In this document: piece after piece, positions 50,283-58,898 of the stretch
Layout: each line of letters starts with the position of its first letter
How positions within the stretch are numbered: the first letter of the stretch is position 1
DNA from: CACKLF01 sp002725175
Lineage (GTDB): Bacteria; Pseudomonadota; Alphaproteobacteria; Rhodobacterales; Rhodobacteraceae
Direction: 5' to 3'
DNA: 60,438 nt
Assembly (NCBI GenBank): GCA_002725175.2
Contig: PBQX02000004.1
Coordinates: forward strand, 1 to 60,438
Notes under the pieces: generated by a model
Seen by the model: the letters and a program-made list of their open reading frames with translations, nothing else
The model's database searches: none
Told to the model about the DNA's origin: nothing
Position numbers and translations under genes: made by a program

Positions 50283-51107
50283 ATGTTAGATAGCAGAGAA
50301 AAAGAGGAAGTGCTTCTAAAAGTCAATAATATTGAGGTAGTATATAATCATATTATTTTGGTTCTTAGGGGAGTAAGCCTTAATGTCCATCAAGGTGGAA
50401 TAACTGCGCTTTTAGGAGGTAATGGTGCTGGTAAAAGTACAACACTGAAGGCAATATCTAACCTTTTGCATTCTGAACGTGGGGAAGTTACTAAGGGAAG
50501 CATTACTTATAAAGATCAATCCATAATGCATGAAAATCCATCAAACATGGTTAAAAAAGGTGTTATACAAGTTATGGAAGGGCGCCACTGTTTTGAACAT
50601 TTAACTGTGGAAGAGAANCTCTTAACTGGATCTTATACACGAAGTGATGGAAAATCAGCAATATCTGCTGATTTAGAGATGGTATATTCTTATTTTCCAA
50701 GGTTAAAAGAGCGAAGACGAAGTCAGGCTGGATATACATCTGGAGGTGAGCAGCAGATGTGTGCTATNGGTAGAGCATTAATGTCCAAGCCGGAGACTAT
50801 TTTNCTNGATGAGCCAAGNATGGGANTGGCCCCTCAATTAGTGGAGGAAATTTTTGGAATTGTTAAAGACCTTAATGAGAAGGAAGGCGTATCTTTTCTT
50901 TTAGCGGAGCAGAACACAAATATAGCACTTAGATTTGCACATTATGGCTATATATTGGAATCGGGTAGGGTCGTGATGGATGGTTCAGCGAAAGACCTTA
51001 GAGAGAATCCAGATGTTAAGGAATTCTACCTGGGTATGGCTGAAGGTGGCAGAAAGTCATTTAGAGATGTTAGGAGTTACCGGCGGCGTAAGCGTTGGTT
51101 AAGCTAA
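50283..51107 (+). CDS. livF: ABC importer ATP-binding protein, LivF type
   Basis: A 274-residue ATPase. Walker A is LGGNGAGKSTTLKAI (about residue 45), the signature is YTSGGEQQMCAXGRAL, Walker B is ETI--DEP followed by MG-APQLVEEIF, and the switch region is FLLAEQNTNIAL. The C-terminus beyond about residue 240 (FYLGMAEGGRKSFRDVRSYRRRKRWLS) is a basic extension longer than in most LivF proteins. The end overlaps the next gene by 13 bases. N bases hide several conserved residues. It completes the ABC transporter set. Confidence 0.9.
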   Translation: MLDSREKEEVLLKVNNIEVVYNHIILVLRGVSLNVHQGGITALLGGNGAGKSTTLKAISNLLHSERGEVTKGSITYKDQSIMHENPSNMVKKGVIQVMEGRHCFEHLTVEEXLLTGSYTRSDGKSAISADLEMVYSYFPRLKERRRSQAGYTSGGEQQMCAXGRALMSKPETIXXDEPXMGXAPQLVEEIFGIVKDLNEKEGVSFLLAEQNTNIALRFAHYGYILESGRVVMDGSAKDLRENPDVKEFYLGMAEGGRKSFRDVRSYRRRKRWLS

Positions 51108-52342
51108 AAGTGGCAGCAAAATATTTTGATGAACTCGAAATCAGGACTGACGAACAGAGAGAGGAAAATCTTTCAAAGCTTCTGCCTGAGCATTTAAAAT
51201 ATGTGCGTGACCACTGTGAAGGTATGAAAGAAAGCCTTTCCGACTTAGACCTAGATACATTTTATAGTATAAATTCGCTTCAAAAGTTNCCAGTTTTGAG
51301 GAAAAATGATCTAGCTAATGCACAGAAGGAAAATCCGCCGTTAGGGGGGTATAANGCAATCCCAATAACCGAGTTTGATCACCTTTTTCAAAGCCCAGGA
51401 CCTATATTTGAACCAGGGAAAATGTCAAATAATTGGTGGCGAGGTGCTCGTGGCCTTTATGCCTCTGGTTTTAGAGATAATGACATTATTCAAAATTGCT
51501 TTTCATACCACCTAACTCCAGCAGGTATGATGTACGAAAATGCTGGTAGGGCTATTGGGGCTACTGTTCTACCAGCCGGTACTGGCCAAACGGATATGCA
51601 AGTTGCATCATGNTNTCATTTTGGTGTTTCCGCCTATGTAGGTACNCCAGATTATTTGAAGGTAATTTTGGATAAGGCAGAAGAGCTTNNATTTAACTTA
51701 TCGAAAATAAATAAGGCACATGTTGGTGGAGGAGCTTTNTTCCCAAGTTTGCGTCAAGAATATAAAGATAGGGGCATAAATTGTTTGCAGAGTTATGGAA
51801 CAGCAGATTTAGGCCTCATAGCTTATGAAACTGAATCGTTAGAAGGTATGATTGTTGATGAGGGCGTNTTAGTAGAAATAGTAACGCCAGGGACAGGAAA
51901 NCCAGTTGATGAAGGAGAAGTTGGAGAAGTTTTGGTCACAAATTTAAATCGTGATTATCCCTTAATCCGATTCGCTACGGGCGACCTTTCAGNATTTCTT
52001 CCTGGGANAAGTNCATGTGGAAGGACTAATGTGCGAATTAANGGATGGATGGGGCGTGCAGATCAAACTACTAAGATTAAAGGTATGTTTGTTAGNCCAG
52101 AGCAAGTNGCTGAATTTGTTCGAAGGAATAAAGGTATTATTAAGGCTAGAATTGTCGTTAAAAGACAAAATGAAATGGACCAAATTACTATTCANGTAGA
52201 GGNCAATAGCGAAATAAGCAAAGAAGATTTAGAAACTTTAGGAAAAGATATTTTTAAATTGAGAGCAAATGTAGAGATTTTTCAAGTGAATTCATTACCT
52301 AAAGACGGTAAGGTAATTGATGATCAGAGAGATTATAGTTAG
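51095..52342 (+). CDS. PaaK-like AMP-dependent ligase with altered P-loop
   Basis: A 415-residue homologue of phenylacetate-CoA ligase. The C-terminal two-thirds keeps ANL motifs: SYGTADLGLIAYE (A5), IRFATGDLS (A7) and the hinge QTTKIKGMFVXPEQ. The N-terminal P-loop, SSGTTG in canonical PaaK, is here LFQSPGPIFEPGKMSNNWW, lacking the Ser/Thr phosphate-binding residues. Its activity is uncertain; a non-classical CoA ligase or a binding role is possible. TTG start at 51095 overlaps the LivF end by 13 bp; a GTG at 51111 is an alternative. Co-transcription with the importer suggests it handles the imported ligand. Confidence 0.83.
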   Translation: MVKLKVAAKYFDELEIRTDEQREENLSKLLPEHLKYVRDHCEGMKESLSDLDLDTFYSINSLQKXPVLRKNDLANAQKENPPLGGYXAIPITEFDHLFQSPGPIFEPGKMSNNWWRGARGLYASGFRDNDIIQNCFSYHLTPAGMMYENAGRAIGATVLPAGTGQTDMQVASXXHFGVSAYVGXPDYLKVILDKAEELXFNLSKINKAHVGGGAXFPSLRQEYKDRGINCLQSYGTADLGLIAYETESLEGMIVDEGXLVEIVTPGTGXPVDEGEVGEVLVTNLNRDYPLIRFATGDLSXFLPGXSXCGRTNVRIXGWMGRADQTTKIKGMFVXPEQXAEFVRRNKGIIKARIVVKRQNEMDQITIXVEXNSEISKEDLETLGKDIFKLRANVEIFQVNSLPKDGKVIDDQRDYS

Positions 52343-52788
52343 TTCGATGATTAATAAAATTTATTTACTTNGGAAATTTATATGTGGNCCCACTTCACCA
52401 TGTNTGGGGAAATAANAAAGGATTTTACCTANTATACGTAAAAAGNAACTTCATGACCGATTGGTCCTTCAAACAATGCAATTCTCATCTAATTTCGGCN
52501 GTTATCTGAAAAGAAATGTTATAACTGGACATTTTATAAAGGTACAATTGCTAAGTGATGGGCTTTTTTAACCAGTCTTTTGATGTATGCTTAGGAACCG
52601 AAATTCCATNCANCCAAAGACCAATCATCGCTAAATCATAATTTATGAGTTAGGGAATCTAAAGCATATAAATTAAAAGTCGTTACTTTGATTCTGAATT
52701 TATCTCTTGCCTTTTTTTTATATTAAGTCAGAGTAGAGTNCAGGGGAGATAATATTGCAAAATTCCGTTTTGGAGAATAGGGCCNGTC
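52343..52788. other. 446-bp gene-free interval
   Basis: No credible coding frame is seen on either strand. N bases are frequent up to about 52,600. A weak short stem GACC-GATT-GGTC occurs near 52,460. No tRNA, terminator or riboswitch fold is recognised. The promoter of the B12-domain gene should lie at the right end (AGGGGAGA near 52,742). Confidence 0.5.
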
Positions 52789-53511
52789 ATGGATAANCTT
52801 GACTTGGCAGAAATGGCGTTAAATGAGTTGGCGGCCAACAAAAAATATGTATCGAATTTTTTAGATAGAAATGGCGATGTTCAAGAATTGTGCAATGCTG
52901 TTTTAATAGATGATGAAACCCATCAGATTAAAATAATAGATAAAATAGTTGGAACTGGAATAACTTTTAGTGAAATTTACGAATTTTTCCTTCCAGAGGC
53001 AGCTGCCTTACTGGGTATATACTGGGAGGAAAGTAAAATTTCTTTTTCCCAGGTATCTTTAGCTAGCCAGAGACTTCAGAAGTTAGCTAGAATTTTCGAA
53101 AAAAATTATCTGGGAAGCCTTTATTCTTTTGGTCCAGGGCCAGAAGTAATGTTAATTTTGCCTGAGGAAGAGCTTCATATGCTTGGAATGGTCATTGCAG
53201 CAGGTATGTTTAGAAAAGAAGGGGCAAATCCTACTGTTGTTGTAGGTAGACCTATGGATAAAATTTATGCAGAAATTCAAGAAAGGGAATTTTCTCTCGT
53301 AGGAATTTCATTAGTGAATAGGGAGAAATTGCCAGATGTAATTCAATTGGCTGAGCAATTAAAAATGCGTTTTAAACAAATTCCGTTAGTTTTGGGTACA
53401 AAGATAAACATTTTAGAATTAAATTCGGAAAAATTAAAAATCTTTGATCTGGTAACTTCAAGTCCGAAGGATGCTTTGGATCATGTAAAGAGTGTTAGCC
53501 ACGACCTATAA
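52789..53511 (+). CDS. AerR/PpaA-like cobalamin-binding domain protein
   Basis: A 240-residue protein with a helical cap (about residues 15-110; FFLPEAAALLGIYWEESKISFSQVSLASQRLQK) and a Rossmann-like B12 domain (about 115-235). The motif EEELHMLG carries the E-x-H-x-x-G that in this family provides the His ligand to cobalt; VGISLVNREKLPD and a late LGTKINI continue the fold. It resembles PpaA/AerR cobalamin photosensors and other B12-dependent regulators, which act by binding a partner repressor. No HTH is visible and no photosynthesis genes are present. The ATG at 52789 has AGGG upstream. It converges on the SDR gene with a 17-bp overlap. Confidence 0.75.
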   Translation: MDXLDLAEMALNELAANKKYVSNFLDRNGDVQELCNAVLIDDETHQIKIIDKIVGTGITFSEIYEFFLPEAAALLGIYWEESKISFSQVSLASQRLQKLARIFEKNYLGSLYSFGPGPEVMLILPEEELHMLGMVIAAGMFRKEGANPTVVVGRPMDKIYAEIQEREFSLVGISLVNREKLPDVIQLAEQLKMRFKQIPLVLGTKINILELNSEKLKIFDLVTSSPKDALDHVKSVSHDL

Positions 53512-54244
53512 AGGGCATTTTATTGGCTAATAAAGTCATAAACTGAACATTGGCTTCTATAGGCATTTCAGCAATATGTAGCACTGATTTAGCAACATAT
53601 TTAACATCCATTGTAGGTTCTTCTGTGGATTCTGTAGAGTTTTTCTGATGATTTTTCTTTAGGTCAGCATTTATCTTTTTTACCATATTTGTGTTGGCAT
53701 TTCCTATATCTATTTGACTGCAGGCAATATTTAAATCCCTGCCATCTAATGCAATAGCTTTAGTTAATCCGGTTATGGCATGTTTTGAGCTTGTGTAGGC
53801 CGCTGTACCATATCTAGGTACTTTTGCAGAAACGGACCCATTGTTAATAATTCTGCCACCCTGAGGGTTCTGGTTAGACATTATTCTGAATGCTTCTTTG
53901 GCGCATATGAATGAACCTGTTAAATTGACATCAATTAAATTTTTCCATTCGGCGATATTTATTTGGTCTATGCGGTTTTCCGGTAAGGACATTCCAGCAT
54001 TATTGAATAGAATATCTAATCGTCCCCATTTCTTTAAAACTAATTGAAATGCTTGGATTATTTCTGTTTCTTTAGTTATATCACATTGAATCAATAAAGC
54101 ATTATGATTACTTGATTTGACCTCTGTTAGCTTTTTCTTATTTCTACCTAATAACGCAACAAGATAGTTCTTTTTTAAAAATAAGCGTGCACAAGCAGCC
54201 CCTATACCTTTGCTAGCTCCCGTTATTATGATTACTTTCTTCAT
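53495..54244 (-). CDS. Short-chain dehydrogenase/reductase
   Basis: A 249-residue classical SDR: cofactor motif ITGASKGIGAA (about residues 7-17), NNAGMS (about 80), Ser in NNGSVSAKVP and Y-T-S-S-K in AAYTSSKHAITG (about 150). The catalytic triad is intact, unlike the SDR at 39355. NAD(P)H specificity and substrate are not readable. ATG at 54244, ten bases after the GlxA-type regulator gene, so probably one transcript. Its 3' end overlaps the convergent B12 gene by 17 bases. Confidence 0.88.
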   Translation of the reverse strand: MKKVIIITGASKGIGAACARLFLKKNYLVALLGRNKKKLTEVKSSNHNALLIQCDITKETEIIQAFQLVLKKWGRLDILFNNAGMSLPENRIDQINIAEWKNLIDVNLTGSFICAKEAFRIMSNQNPQGGRIINNGSVSAKVPRYGTAAYTSSKHAITGLTKAIALDGRDLNIACSQIDIGNANTNMVKKINADLKKNHQKNSTESTEEPTMDVKYVAKSVLHIAEMPIEANVQFMTLLANKMPFIGRG

Positions 54245-54253
54245 TATTTAACT

Positions 54254-55246
54254 CTAATTATATACCTTGGACCCTCGTTCTCTGTATGGTGTTGTCAAAA
54301 AGTATGAGCGGTAGCACTTTGAGAAGTGTGAGGGAGATGCAAAACCACAAGCTAGGGCTACGTTAATTACCGACATATTTGTTTGCAACAGAAGATTTCT
54401 AGCTTTTTGAAGCCTAAGTTCCATATAATATTTCTTTGGAGATCTTAATAGATACCTTCTAAATAGGCGCTCAAGCTGTCTAGCTGACATGCCAGCGTCT
54501 TTGGCTAAAATCGATGGAGAGATTGGATCTTCGAGATTTTGTTCCATACTTTGAATAACATTTGCTAATTTAGGATTTCTAACTCCTATTCTGGTTGGTA
54601 TAGACAGCCTTTGCTCGTCACGATCAGTTCTAATGGAGCTATAAATCATTTGATCTGCAACTAGATTGGAAAGTTCAGGGCCGTGGTCATTAGATATTAA
54701 ACTAAGCATTAAATCCGTTGAAGCTGTGCCACCTGCTGCACAAAATCTATTTTTGTCAATTGTGTAGACACGATTACTTAATTCAATTCCAGGAAATTCT
54801 TCAAGAAAGGCTTCTCTATTCTCCCAATGAATTGTGCATTTTTTGTCAGAAAGCAAACCTGCCTTTGCCAGGGTATATGCAGCCGTACATAAGCCACCTA
54901 TATCAACACCTTTTCTAGACTCTTTTCTTAACCAGGATAAAAGATGCTTAGTGGTATTATCTCTAATATTAGTTCCTCCACAAACTATAATGGTATCTTC
55001 TCGGTTGATTTCTGGGAGACTGTCGTTGACTTTTATTACTGAGTAATTCGAGCATTTTACTTCCGTACTTGTATTGGATGATCTGACAGTCCATGTGTAA
55101 AGCTCTTTTCCTGCCATTCTATTTGCTAATCTTAGAGGCTCTATAGCATTTGCGAAAGCAATTAGGGAAAAATCATTAAGAACCACAAAGACAAAATTCC
55201 TTCGAGCAGATTTTTCCAAGGTACTCAAAGTTCCAGATTTTTCCAT
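54254..55246 (-). CDS. GlxA-family AraC-type regulator with DJ-1/PfpI domain
   Basis: A 330-residue transcription regulator. The N-terminal half (about residues 15-190) is a DJ-1/PfpI amidotransferase-like sensor (FVVLNDFSLIAFANAIEPLRLANR; GGLCTAAYTLAKAGLL; AAGGTASTDLMLSL). The C-terminal half is the AraC double helix-turn-helix (about 225-325): LAKDAGMSARQLERLFRRYL and INVALACGFASPSHFSKCYRSYF. Homologues (GbdR, CdhR, ArgR) regulate betaine, carnitine or amino-acid catabolism, but the inducer is unassigned. ATG at 55246; probably co-transcribed with the SDR; divergent from the DAHP synthase. Confidence 0.92.
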   Translation of the reverse strand: MEKSGTLSTLEKSARRNFVFVVLNDFSLIAFANAIEPLRLANRMAGKELYTWTVRSSNTSTEVKCSNYSVIKVNDSLPEINREDTIIVCGGTNIRDNTTKHLLSWLRKESRKGVDIGGLCTAAYTLAKAGLLSDKKCTIHWENREAFLEEFPGIELSNRVYTIDKNRFCAAGGTASTDLMLSLISNDHGPELSNLVADQMIYSSIRTDRDEQRLSIPTRIGVRNPKLANVIQSMEQNLEDPISPSILAKDAGMSARQLERLFRRYLLRSPKKYYMELRLQKARNLLLQTNMSVINVALACGFASPSHFSKCYRSYFLTTPYRERGSKVYN

Positions 55247-55399
55247 ACTTTTTCTCGATTACTATAGTATTGAGATAACTGTTGTAATTAGTTGGCTAAA
55301 AGGTCAATAGAAAAAGTGATTATGTTAAAATTTTATTTCTGGTATTCCTAATTTGTTTGGATTACATGTACACAAAGTATTTTACTTTAGGGAAGTGTC

Positions 55400-56746
55400 A
55401 TGGGAGAAGAATGGAGTAGAGCTAGTTGGCGAAATAAAGATAGAATTCAGATGCCAAGCTATGGTGATGAAGCTAACTTAAAATATGTAGAAAAAACCTT
55501 AAATAGTTACCCCCCTCTTGTTTTTGCTGGAGAAACGAGGAGCCTTAAACAGCACCTTGGTCTCGTTTCAGAGGGCAAAGCATTTTTATTGCAAGGTGGA
55601 GATTGTGCAGAGAGTTTTGAAGAGTTTTCCGCTGATTTGATAAGAGATACCTTTAAAGCTATTTTACAAATGGCGGTAGTCTTAACTTTTGGAGCTAAAC
55701 TTCCGGTGATAAAGATAGGCCGGATGGCTGGGCAATTTGCTAAACCTCGTTCTTCAGATTTTGAGGTAGTTAACGGCATAGAGTATCCTTCATATCGGGG
55801 AGATATTATTAATAGTATAGAGCTTAACACCACTGCACGTGAACCTGATCCAAAAAGGATGCTAACAGCTTATTCTCAAGCTGCTGCATCAATAAATTTA
55901 TTAAGAGCCTTTAGTCAAGGAGGTTTTGCGAATATAGGGAAGGTGCATTCTTGGACTTTAGAAAGTACAAAAAAATTTGATGGTTATGAGAAATTTTCTG
56001 AGATAGCTAATAAAATCGCCGAGTCAATTGAGTTTATGCATGCAGCAGGCATAACTTCGAGAAATACTGATGCTTTAAATAAAGTTGATTTTTTTACTAG
56101 CCATGAAGCTCTTCTTCTCGAATATGAGGAAGCTCTTTGTCGAGTTGATAGTACTAGTGGGTTACCATTGGCTGGATCTGGCCATATGCTATGGATAGGG
56201 GACAGGACTCGCCAAATTGATGGTGCACATGTTGAGTTCTGCAGAGGAGTCCAAAACCCTTTAGGTTTAAAATGTGGTCCTACATTGAGTCCAGATGAAC
56301 TGATACGACTAATTGATAAGTTGAATCCAGAAAATGAGGCAGGGAGGTTGACATTAATTACCCGCTTCGGAGCTGACAAAGTAGAAAATTATCTTCCTGA
56401 TTTAATCAGGGCTGTGAAAAAGGAAGGGCGAAATATTGTCTGGTCTTGTGATCCAATGCACGGCAACACTATTAAATCAGATAGTGGTTTTAAGACAAGG
56501 CCCTTTAACAAAGTATTAAAAGAAGTGCAGCAATTTTTTGAAATTAACAGAGGGGAAGGAACTTACCCTGGTGGGATTCATGTAGAAATGACAGGAAAGG
56601 ATGTTACGGAGTGCACCGGAGGAGTTTTGCCAGTTGAGGATAACGAACTTTCTTATAGATACCATACTGCGTGTGACCCAAGATTAAATGCTTCTCAAGC
56701 GTTAGAAATGGCATTTTTAGTTGCTGAAGAAATCCAAAGGAATTGA
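55400..56746 (+). CDS. Class II 3-deoxy-7-phosphoheptulonate (DAHP) synthase
   Basis: A 448-residue enzyme, first step of the shikimate pathway (phosphoenolpyruvate plus erythrose 4-phosphate). It is the plant/actinobacterial/alphaproteobacterial class II type: FAGETRSLKQHLG, LLQGGDCAESFEEF (metal Cys), VIKIGRMAGQFAKPRS, GSGHMLWIGDRTRQIDGAHVEF, RFGADKVENYLPDLI and WSCDPMHGN all present. Metal ligands Cys, His, Glu and Asp can all be placed. Size is typical. ATG at 55400 with GGGAA upstream. It stands alone before a 188-bp gap. Confidence 0.95.
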   Translation: MGEEWSRASWRNKDRIQMPSYGDEANLKYVEKTLNSYPPLVFAGETRSLKQHLGLVSEGKAFLLQGGDCAESFEEFSADLIRDTFKAILQMAVVLTFGAKLPVIKIGRMAGQFAKPRSSDFEVVNGIEYPSYRGDIINSIELNTTAREPDPKRMLTAYSQAAASINLLRAFSQGGFANIGKVHSWTLESTKKFDGYEKFSEIANKIAESIEFMHAAGITSRNTDALNKVDFFTSHEALLLEYEEALCRVDSTSGLPLAGSGHMLWIGDRTRQIDGAHVEFCRGVQNPLGLKCGPTLSPDELIRLIDKLNPENEAGRLTLITRFGADKVENYLPDLIRAVKKEGRNIVWSCDPMHGNTIKSDSGFKTRPFNKVLKEVQQFFEINRGEGTYPGGIHVEMTGKDVTECTGGVLPVEDNELSYRYHTACDPRLNASQALEMAFLVAEEIQRN

Positions 56747-56934
56747 GTGATATTAGAATTCGATCACAGGACCGATGATTAAAGGAAACTTCTTTTAGTC
56801 AACCATGCAACATTTTGGTTCAGTTGAGGTATTTACAAGGCATTTAAGAAAAGATATTTTCAAAGTGAATTTCAATTTGAGTTTTTGCTAAAAAAGATTA
56901 GATTCTTGATTTAGAGATGTAGCTATATAAAATT

Positions 56935-57591
56935 ATGAAATTTTTGAAATCATCTGGATTGCTTGTTATTATATCTTCCCCTTCTGGAGCTGGAAAATCA
57001 TCTTTGGCAAGGGAGCTGGTTGATTCTGACCCAAATCTTAGTTTTTCCATATCTTTTACCACTAGAGAAAAGCGTCGTGGAGAACTTGATGGGAAGGATT
57101 ATTTTTTTGTTGATATTTCTACCTTTAAAAATCTTTCAGAAAAAGGAGATATGCTCGAATATGCTAAAGTTTTTGGAAATTATTATGGAACACCAAAAGC
57201 ACCAATAGAATTAGGTCTAATGGAAGGCAAAGACTTCGTTTTTGATGTTGACTGGCAAGGCGGAGATCAAATTAGATCATCAGATTTCTCAGAGAATGTT
57301 ATTTCAATTTTTATTCTACCTCCTTCAATTTCTGAACTGGAAAATAGGCTGCTAGGTAGACGCCAAGATAGCAAGAAGATTGTGTCTAATCGCATGGCAG
57401 AGGCAAAAAGTGAAATAGAGCACTGGAAAGAGTATGATTATGTTTTGGTAAATAATGAATTTCATAAAACGCTAGATGAAATAAGAGCAATAGTAAAAGC
57501 TAGTAGATTGTCCCTATGTCGAAATTCAAGTTTAGAGAGTTTTGTTAGTGGTTTAAATTGCGAGTTTGAAGAAAGGAAAAATAAAGTTTGA
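56935..57591 (+). CDS. gmk: Guanylate kinase
   Basis: A 218-residue kinase that phosphorylates GMP to GDP. The P-loop SSPSGAGKSSLA is at about residues 14-25, the GMP-binding region is SISFTTREKRRGELDGKDYFFV, and the lid has LLGRRQDSKKIVSNRMAEAKSE. The chain is complete and of normal length. The ATG at 56935 follows a 188-bp gap without recognised features. Its TGA overlaps the ATG of the gamma-carbonic anhydrase gene (TGATG). Confidence 0.95.
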   Translation: MKFLKSSGLLVIISSPSGAGKSSLARELVDSDPNLSFSISFTTREKRRGELDGKDYFFVDISTFKNLSEKGDMLEYAKVFGNYYGTPKAPIELGLMEGKDFVFDVDWQGGDQIRSSDFSENVISIFILPPSISELENRLLGRRQDSKKIVSNRMAEAKSEIEHWKEYDYVLVNNEFHKTLDEIRAIVKASRLSLCRNSSLESFVSGLNCEFEERKNKV

Positions 57592-58115
57592 TGTACAGTT
57601 TCAAAGAATTTCAGCCAATATTTCCAGAAAGTAATAATTTTTGGACCGCAGATAATGCAACTATCATTGGTAAGGTTGAGATTAGGGAAAAAGTTTCTAT
57701 CTGGTTTGGGGCTGTCTTAAGAGGTGATAATGAGCTCATATTTATAGATGAAGGCTCCAATATTCAGGAAAATTGTGTCTTGCATACTGATATGGGCTAT
57801 CCACTAACTATCGGACGCAATTGTACCATAGGGCATAATGCAATATTACACGGAGCAACGATAGAAGATAGTAGCTTAGTAGGAATGGGTGCCATTATTT
57901 TAAATGGCGCTAGGATAAGCAAAAATAGTCTTGTAGGAGCTGGGGCACTTGTCACTGAAGGTAAGGAGTTTCCTCCCAATTCATTAATATTAGGGAAGCC
58001 TGCAAAATTTGTTAGAGAGTTAACCCCAAAAGAAATTAATGAGGTTAATAACTCTGCTATTAACTATCAAGAAAACAGTAGGAATTTTAAATCTTATTGT
58101 AAGAAACTATCCTAG
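57591..58115 (+). CDS. Gamma-carbonic-anhydrase-like left-handed beta-helix protein
   Basis: A 174-residue trimeric left-handed beta-helix protein of the YrdA/CaiE group. Hexapeptide repeats run through most of the chain; the three zinc-ligand His residues fit ENCVLHTD, IGHNAI and LHGATI. RGDNELIFIDEGSNIQ holds the family Arg/Asp. Some members are carbonic anhydrases, others inactive or acyl-group binding. The ATG at 57591 is coupled to the gmk stop (TGATG); an in-frame TTG at 57588 is an alternative. Confidence 0.88.
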   Translation: MYSFKEFQPIFPESNNFWTADNATIIGKVEIREKVSIWFGAVLRGDNELIFIDEGSNIQENCVLHTDMGYPLTIGRNCTIGHNAILHGATIEDSSLVGMGAIILNGARISKNSLVGAGALVTEGKEFPPNSLILGKPAKFVRELTPKEINEVNNSAINYQENSRNFKSYCKKLS

Positions 58116-58142
58116 GTTTTGAGATTAAAATTATCTTCGATC

Positions 58143-58898
58143 ATGATAGAGACTAGAAACTTAATTGCTAAGATAGCTACAAATAATGATGAGATTGAGG
58201 CTTGTAAGCGGCTAAGGCATCGGATTTTTTTAAGAGGATTGAATGAGGGAATCGGTGATTCAGAGCAAGGTGTTAAATTAGATGAGGATATTTATGATTC
58301 TCTTGCGGAGCATATTATTCTCATTGATAGGAAGCGCTTATGCAAAGGGTCAAATAATTATGCCGTTGGTACTTGCCGATTGATAGTTGGCGGCGCTTCT
58401 GATGGGCCAAATCATTTTTACTCAAATTCTGAATTTGTGATAGATTCTTTAGTTAAATCTCGAAATCTCTTCTTAGAGGTCGGAAGGTCTTGTGTGGATC
58501 ATGAATATAGGGATGGGTTAGCATTATATCTACTTTGGCTAGCTTTGATNAAATATCTAGAAAATAAGGAAGTTGAAATTGTTTTTGGNGTCGCTTCANT
58601 TAAAGGAAACTCTCCACATGAATTTAATCACGCGCTTAGTTTTTTGCATTACAATCATNTATCCNAGAAAATTACGGTTCCAGCAAGGCCTGAAGGTTTT
58701 TTAAAATTGAACCAAATGGCTGAAGAGCATATAAACGTGCAACAAGCAAAAAAACAATTGCCCAGTCTGTTGAAAACATATTTATCATTTGGCGGCCAGA
58801 TAGGTGAAGGAGCATTTATAGATAGGCAATTGAAAACCATAGATATTTTTGTTTTTGCAGAAAAATCAAATATCATAAATAAGTATAAGATAANCTGA
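58143..58898 (+). CDS. olsB: Ornithine lipid synthesis N-acyltransferase OlsB-like
   Basis: A 251-residue GNAT-type acyltransferase. In ornithine-lipid synthesis OlsB transfers a 3-hydroxyacyl group from ACP to ornithine. Matching segments are ACKRLRHRIF, VGTCRLIVGG, SRNLFLEVGRSCVDHEYRDGLALYLLWLAL, and the C-terminal GFLKLNQMAEEHIN. I use the ATG at 58143; an upstream TTG at 58119 is possible. The next gene starts in the TGATG overlap at 58896-58900, so OlsB and OlsA are coupled. A few N bases occur near the C-terminal half. This membrane-lipid role is known from phosphate-limited alphaproteobacteria. Confidence 0.85.
   Translation: MIETRNLIAKIATNNDEIEACKRLRHRIFLRGLNEGIGDSEQGVKLDEDIYDSLAEHIILIDRKRLCKGSNNYAVGTCRLIVGGASDGPNHFYSNSEFVIDSLVKSRNLFLEVGRSCVDHEYRDGLALYLLWLALXKYLENKEVEIVFXVASXKGNSPHEFNHALSFLHYNHXSXKITVPARPEGFLKLNQMAEEHINVQQAKKQLPSLLKTYLSFGGQIGEGAFIDRQLKTIDIFVFAEKSNIINKYKIX

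Noticed and set aside
52343..52788. Possible decayed gene, small RNA or riboswitch in the 446-bp gap
   Set aside because: No conserved riboswitch core, no compact stable fold and no coding pattern could be supported; the short stem near 52,460 is too weak.
52789..53511. Reading the B12-domain gene as evidence for phototrophy
   Set aside because: No bacteriochlorophyll, carotenoid, reaction-centre or rhodopsin gene is in the window, so only domain similarity is claimed.
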